A stretch of DNA of 64,000 nucleotides. It comes from Bermanella sp047621325. Lineage in GTDB: Bacteria > Pseudomonadota > Gammaproteobacteria > Pseudomonadales > Oceanobacteraceae. Position numbers and translations under genes: made by a program. Under the pieces are notes generated by a model. It ran no database searches. It was not told the origin of the DNA and saw nothing but the letters and a program-made list of their open reading frames with translations. Below, piece by piece: positions 60,678-64,000 of this stretch (the stretch's first letter is position 1; each line of letters starts with the position of its first letter). The stretch covers positions 24,646 to 88,645 of the forward strand of contig JBLHLT010000017.1 of assembly GCA_047621325.1 (NCBI GenBank), written 5' to 3'.

Positions 60678-61205
60678 GTTTATTTGCAATAATGGGATAT
60701 TACTTTCCCAAACATAAAGCAAATCATTCACCATATTATTACTGCCAGGAGGTTGCCATAAATTTGTTTCTTGATGCTTTGCACCTATACGATGGTAAAA
60801 GTCTCGCGCGTTTAAATTATCCTCTAAAACCTCAAGATAAACACCTTTATGTTCAAACATTTCATCTGCCCACTTAGCAGCTAAGTACATTAAGTGTTTT
60901 CCAATTCCCCTGCCTTGAGATGATTTAGAAACGTGTAGATTTTCAACGAACGTACCCCACTTAGAGCTTTCTTCTCCAAAAGCACAAATAAACCCAGCTA
61001 TTTCATTGTCATCAAGAGATATCATAACGAATTGATTCTTTTTTGGAGAAAGTAGGCGATCATTCCAATAGCCTTTACGCTCTTCTAACACATCGTTATC
61101 AAGGAATTCATCAGTAAAAATTCCTCTATATGATTCACGCCAACTATCAGAATGCAGCTTAGCTAAATTATCTAAGTCATTAATGTTGGCAACTCGATAG
61201 TGCAT
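60672..61205 (-). CDS. Cassette 8: GNAT-family N-acetyltransferase
   Basis: This 177-residue GNAT protein begins MHYRVANINDLDNLAKLHSD and has the acetyl-CoA loop SQGRGIGKHLMYLAAKWA (about 95-112), then LEVLEDNLNARDFYHRIGAK. It acetylates an unknown small molecule or protein amine; members in cassettes include antibiotic- and toxin-modifying enzymes. The stop codon lies within the R'' box of attC 8. Confidence 0.9.
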   Translation of the reverse strand: MHYRVANINDLDNLAKLHSDSWRESYRGIFTDEFLDNDVLEERKGYWNDRLLSPKKNQFVMISLDDNEIAGFICAFGEESSKWGTFVENLHVSKSSQGRGIGKHLMYLAAKWADEMFEHKGVYLEVLEDNLNARDFYHRIGAKHQETNLWQPPGSNNMVNDLLYVWESNIPLLQINN

Positions 61206-61220
61206 GTGAACTCCAGTGAC

Positions 61221-61319
61221 AACTAACGCTTTTGTTGTGGGGCGGTAAAACGTAGCGAGGAACGAGCGAAGTTTAACCGTCCCAGCACCGCAGGTGCGAA
61301 CACCAACTTTTTGTTATGT
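61221..61319 (-). repeat. attC site 9
   Basis: R'' is ACATAAC and R' is GTTAGTT. It is about 99 bases with inner GGTGTTCGCACC-type symmetry near R''. Confidence 0.87.
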
Positions 61320-61331
61320 TTTTTTTGGAGT

Positions 61332-61640
61332 CTATTCATCTGCAAGAGGTGACATTCCGTTTAATTCTCTAAGGCAATTAATAATCCTAGAGGTATCCTT
61401 ATTGTCTTTAACTATTGCAAGGCTATTAACTACAATATCTAGTCCATTCTCGGTCAGCGAACTATCAGAAGATGAAAATTTTAATTGTGTGTCACCAATA
61501 GTTCCATCTATCGTATCACTTTCTAGAGCAAGCAATATATCTTCTGCGAGCTTCTTCAGCTCTTCCTTAGTTCCAACCAAAAAGGCTTCACTAGGATCCA
61601 TATCCCAGCATATTGCAGCTTTGTCAGATTTAAAACTCAT
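61332..61640 (-). CDS. Cassette 9: small cytoplasmic protein
   Basis: This 102-residue acidic protein starts MSFKSDKAAICWDMDPSEAF. It has one helix (TKEELKKLAEDILLALES) and a strand region and resembles nothing I can name. The open frame extends upstream into attC 10, but the ATG at 61640 follows GGGTTCT-type sequence inside the cassette and is the plausible start. Confidence 0.5.
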   Translation of the reverse strand: MSFKSDKAAICWDMDPSEAFLVGTKEELKKLAEDILLALESDTIDGTIGDTQLKFSSSDSSLTENGLDIVVNSLAIVKDNKDTSRIINCLRELNGMSPLADE

Positions 61641-61657
61641 AGAAGAACCCTTTGAGA

Positions 61658-61738
61658 ACATAACGCCCGCCACACAGGCGAGCAACTTGTTGCGAGTCCA
61701 GCACACGTAGTGTGCGGTTGTGCTGGCGCTTGTTATGC
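61658..61738 (-). repeat. attC site 10
   Basis: R'' is GCATAAC and R' is GTTATGT. It is about 81 bases, with the strong inner stem GCACACTACGTGTGC-like at 61700-61716. Confidence 0.88.
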
Positions 61739-61748
61739 ATCGCTCTCA

Positions 61749-62300
61749 TTATTTAAATAACCCTCTCCAAAAAGAGGACTTCTTCTCTTTTGGAATAGCT
61801 AACTTCGACAATCTATATTTGGCCTGCTCACTAATAATAGGGTCTTGATGATTAGAAAATCCCCTTATTGTATCTATAGCTTCATCGTTTCCGATGCTGT
61901 TTAGTGCCCAGAAACATTTTTTGTAGTATGAGCCATAATCATCGTAATTCAGGTAATCAAGCTGCTCTTTCAGTTCTACTGCGTTGCATAATGGCTTTAC
62001 ACTTAACGGTGATGAAAAGCCCTGTAAAAGTCCAATTATATCTTCATGCTTAGAGTGCCAAATACATTCTAAAAGCCTATGAAGAATGGACAATACACTT
62101 TCAGAAAACTCGTATTTAAAACCGAGCATTAGAGCTAATTCAACGTTATCAGAGTTGCGCTCATCTAAAGCTTTACTCAGTTGTCTTTCAATCTCCGCAG
62201 GTATTTCCTGCTTCGATATGTCGTAGTTTATTAGAAACTCGCCTTCGCTTAGTCTATCAAGGGAATATTCTAAAATTACATTTCCCTGAGTTTCATTCAT
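61749..62300 (-). CDS. Cassette 10: HEAT-repeat-like protein
   Basis: This 183-residue helical cytoplasmic protein has repeated motifs such as YYKKCFWALNSIGNDEAIDT and GFSNHQDPIISEQAKYRLSK, which read as HEAT/Armadillo-like repeats. These usually form protein-binding scaffolds. No specific function can be given. It ends with a basic tail (KEKKSSFWRGLFK). Confidence 0.55.
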   Translation of the reverse strand: MNETQGNVILEYSLDRLSEGEFLINYDISKQEIPAEIERQLSKALDERNSDNVELALMLGFKYEFSESVLSILHRLLECIWHSKHEDIIGLLQGFSSPLSVKPLCNAVELKEQLDYLNYDDYGSYYKKCFWALNSIGNDEAIDTIRGFSNHQDPIISEQAKYRLSKLAIPKEKKSSFWRGLFK

Positions 62301-62331
62301 TTATGGGGTATCCAATTAGCTGCATAACGCC

Positions 62332-62393
62332 AATATTGTGGGGCGCGAAAGCGTCCCAGCCCAGAATGGGCGATCACGAATGCCTTGTTACAC
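62332..62393 (-). repeat. attC site 11
   Basis: R'' is GTGTAAC and R' is GTTATGC. It is about 62 bases with GGGC/GCCC pairing at the tip. Confidence 0.87.
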
Positions 62394-62705
62394 GCCTTCA
62401 GGGTGATAGACATATTTAGAATATCTCTCATTATAAAATTCATTGAGTGTTAGATCTGATTCAAACAATTCAGACCAAACTTCATATCCATCAATGAGAT
62501 TATCTCCATCCTGCCTATAGCCTACTTGCTCATCATGTACGTCAAATTCATTATCTGCGGCGTAGTTCTCAGCTTCTTCCTCAGCTTTTTTATGAGCCAA
62601 TTCCAAATCTTTAGCTTCAAAACATACAACTCTTTCTTCAAAAATATTCTTTCCCGAAGAAGTTTCTCCAAACTTGTACACACTTCTGATTGCGAACCAT
62701 TCCAT
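62388..62705 (-). CDS. Cassette 11: DUF4288-like protein
   Basis: This 105-residue acidic protein begins MEWFAIRSVYKFGETSSGKN and continues FEERVVCFEAKD and GYEVWSELFESDLTLNEFYN, the layout of DUF4288 proteins, whose function is unknown. The last codon and stop (GTG TAA) are part of the R'' box of attC 11. Confidence 0.65.
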   Translation of the reverse strand: MEWFAIRSVYKFGETSSGKNIFEERVVCFEAKDLELAHKKAEEEAENYAADNEFDVHDEQVGYRQDGDNLIDGYEVWSELFESDLTLNEFYNERYSKYVYHPEGV

Positions 62706-62734
62706 TGTTCAAACTTCTCAAATAGATAAATAAC

Positions 62735-62835
62735 GTGTAACGCCGCCATCAACTGCGTAGCACCCTGGCGCGCCTTTGTGCGGTACGCACGAAGCGTGAC
62801 AGGGTGCGGAGTCAGATTGCATGGCTTTGTTAGGC
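62735..62835 (-). repeat. attC site 12
   Basis: R'' is GCCTAAC and R' is GTTACAC. L'' GCCATGCAA and L' TTGATGGC pair with one extra base, the extrahelical base needed for strand choice by the integrase. It is about 101 bases long. Confidence 0.9.
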
Positions 62836-62842
62836 TGTCCTG

Positions 62843-63745
62843 TTAAATTTTATACAATCCATTGATTTCAGAATCTGAAGTATTTCCTGTACGTTGTATA
62901 GCCTTCAAAGTCGCTTTCCATATATAAATATTATTATCTGCACTTCTCTGTTCAGACTCTTTCCAATTACTATAATTAAGACCTCTCTTTCGTGTAGCAA
63001 TATTATCTGAATAATCTAACTCCTCAAGCAACGCTTTAATGAAGTTTTTACCTTGAGTATTGCTATCAATTTTTATTATCAGTTCATTCCAAAATGAATT
63101 TGCAGCGTAGGTTTTATTAAACAGTCTCTCTCTGGTGATTTTCGAGTCTGGTAACGAGGCTCCATTTCCAATGCGCCCTAGCATAATCAGCTCAGCCCAT
63201 CTTGCGGTTCCTTCGGTATACCACCTATTCTTAAAGAAAGTATATCCATTCTGATACAAGTGAAAGAGTTCATGTTCCACTGAATTTGTTTTTAGCCGAA
63301 CAGAGCCTGAAAGGTCAATTACAAGCGCATTTAGAGAAATCTGACCTGATATAGAGCGGTTAAATTTAGGCGTTCCATCATAAGCAATTCCATTTTTTGG
63401 TCCTTTTTTGTTATTTGAAAAATCAAGAATATTTACATCTATATAATGAGCTTTACCTATATACCGCTTACTCTTTAACGGTGGAATTAAGCCAACTTCA
63501 TGTCTAAAAAATTTGTCCGCATCTGTTAGCCTTACACCAACACTTTCGATAAAATCAGGGATGCCATTTTTATCCTTGTCGCCCCTTCTTTCACCTGGCA
63601 AAGAATCTTTTCCAGACAGAGAGTAAAATATTCTATATTTTTCATAGATTGCAACCTGATCCAGATTGCTTCTACGATCTTCCCAAGAACCTGCACTCGC
63701 TAGTTGAGGACACAAAGACAATAATACTATTAGAGCGATATACAT
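62843..63745 (-). CDS. Cassette 12: secreted gluzincin-like metallopeptidase
   Basis: This 300-residue protein has a signal peptide (1-18, ending ASA). After GDKDKNGIPDFIE, a calcium-loop-like segment, it has the zinc motif HELFH, followed 17 residues after the second His by EGTARWAE, whose Glu fits the third zinc ligand of gluzincin peptidases. It is large for a cassette gene. Cleavage target unknown. This is the most integrase-proximal cassette visible; its upstream boundary R' is GTTAGGC at 63762-63768. Confidence 0.7.
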   Translation of the reverse strand: MYIALIVLLSLCPQLASAGSWEDRRSNLDQVAIYEKYRIFYSLSGKDSLPGERRGDKDKNGIPDFIESVGVRLTDADKFFRHEVGLIPPLKSKRYIGKAHYIDVNILDFSNNKKGPKNGIAYDGTPKFNRSISGQISLNALVIDLSGSVRLKTNSVEHELFHLYQNGYTFFKNRWYTEGTARWAELIMLGRIGNGASLPDSKITRERLFNKTYAANSFWNELIIKIDSNTQGKNFIKALLEELDYSDNIATRKRGLNYSNWKESEQRSADNNIYIWKATLKAIQRTGNTSDSEINGLYKI

Positions 63746-64000
63746 TTCATTCCCTATTGAAGCCTAACATTTTAATCATGCGCACGCTCGTTTTTGCATT
63801 TCCCAGAAACACCTAAAATCACAAATAAATCCTTTTAAAAGAAGAAGTTATAAGCTTTTAGGCATTTGCCTTACCTGTAAAAACGCGCGTGCAGTTTTTC
63901 ATCGAAATAACGGGGTCCCATTATTTCGATTACCATTTTTATAAGTAATTGAATTTAAAGTATTTCCCAGTGATTAACTAGGCAAAAACGAGCACTTTTT
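63746..64000. other. Upstream flank of the array, possible attI side
   Basis: No gene is seen here. The R' box of the last cassette (63762-63768) is preceded, on the minus strand, by ATTAAAAT rather than the GGCG found before R' in most attC sites, which fits an attI junction better than an attC. ATCGAAATAA (63901-63910) and TTATTTCGAT (63921-63930) form a palindrome with inner GGG/CCC. GCTCGTTTTTGC (63786-63797) and its exact complement (63982-63993) bracket the region. The integrase gene would be expected just beyond. Confidence 0.5.

Larger units (their letters stand above)
56881..63768 (-). mobile_element. Integron cassette array: twelve cassettes, distal end
   Basis: Twelve attC sites of about 48-102 bases separate twelve short gene units, all read on the minus strand. 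Each cassette's attC outer box (R'') is the exact reverse complement of the R' box at its upstream boundary, for example GCTTAAC with GTTAAGC, TCATAAC with GTTATGA and GTGTAAC with GTTACAC. This holds for all twelve although eleven different 7-mers are involved. Array reading direction implies that the integrase and attI lie beyond position 64000. The last attC (56881) is followed by ordinary chromosomal sequence. Confidence 0.93.

Noticed and set aside
1..64000. CRISPR arrays, tRNA and rRNA genes, insertion sequences and prophage genes
   Set aside because: None was seen on reading either strand; the only regularly spaced repeats are the attC sites.

Overview
The window looks like a chromosomal segment of a marine, flagellated, respiring gammaproteobacterium of the Oceanospirillales type. 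That placement is an inference from gene content: a fatty acyl-CoA reductase, a complete System I cytochrome c maturation operon, FliK, HemN, a DesB-like acyl-CoA desaturase with its ferredoxin reductase, glutathione-dependent formaldehyde oxidation, a GlyGly-CTERM protease and a chromosomal integron array. No rRNA, tRNA, CRISPR array, insertion sequence or prophage was recognised.

Region by region. 1-3.4 kb: fatty acyl-CoA reductase (cut by the window edge), an orphan sensor kinase and a VOC protein. 3.5-8.4 kb: an RND pump and its adaptor, divergent from a TetR regulator, with a long palindrome in the shared promoter. 8.4-16.1 kb: ccmABCDEFGHI on the minus strand, including a 57-residue CcmD, followed by a DTW-domain tRNA-modification gene. 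16.3-18.4 kb: fliK and a free-standing FlhB C-terminal-domain gene. 18.4-26.1 kb: RcsF-like lipoprotein, acylphosphatase, a polyamine-type binding protein, hemN with an FNR-like box, an ODP-type diiron sensor gene paired with a small chemotaxis-like protein, and a desaturase with its electron donor. 26.3-31.1 kb: formaldehyde detoxification with a divergent LysR regulator, a pseudouridine synthase and a membrane protein. 31.2-35.1 kb: a short-chain dehydrogenase, two gene remnants fused by an apparent deletion, a PepSY-like protein, bfd with a Fur-like box, and a spermidine-synthase-fold protein. 35.1-41.0 kb: secreted trypsin-like protease, a lipoprotein, a GST, and a carotenoid/retinoid-type oxidoreductase divergent from a PadR regulator with two matching operators.

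41.1-49.2 kb holds the most striking set. An ApbE flavin transferase faces a six-gene operon encoding a beta-propeller-like lipoprotein, a TlpA-type thioredoxin, a tiny DUF4266-type lipoprotein ending in Cys-Gly-Cys, a CcdA-type thiol transporter, a DUF3570-type outer-membrane barrel and a second lipoprotein. Three of these exported proteins carry the ApbE target pattern D-x-x-[ST]-G-A-[ST]; the barrel carries it twice, ten residues apart. I infer an envelope redox system using covalent FMN and thiol chemistry.

49.7-56.7 kb: an AraC regulator, secreted hydrolase, anchored Ig-like protein, a possible immunity-type small protein and a large beta-helix lipoprotein. 56.9-63.8 kb: twelve integron gene cassettes, all on the minus strand. 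Each cassette's attC outer box (R'') is the exact reverse complement of the R' box at its upstream boundary. The integrase is not in the window and should lie beyond position 64000. Cassette products include a GNAT acetyltransferase, a GFA-domain protein, a HEPN/DUF4145-like protein, a gluzincin-like secreted metallopeptidase and several small unknowns.
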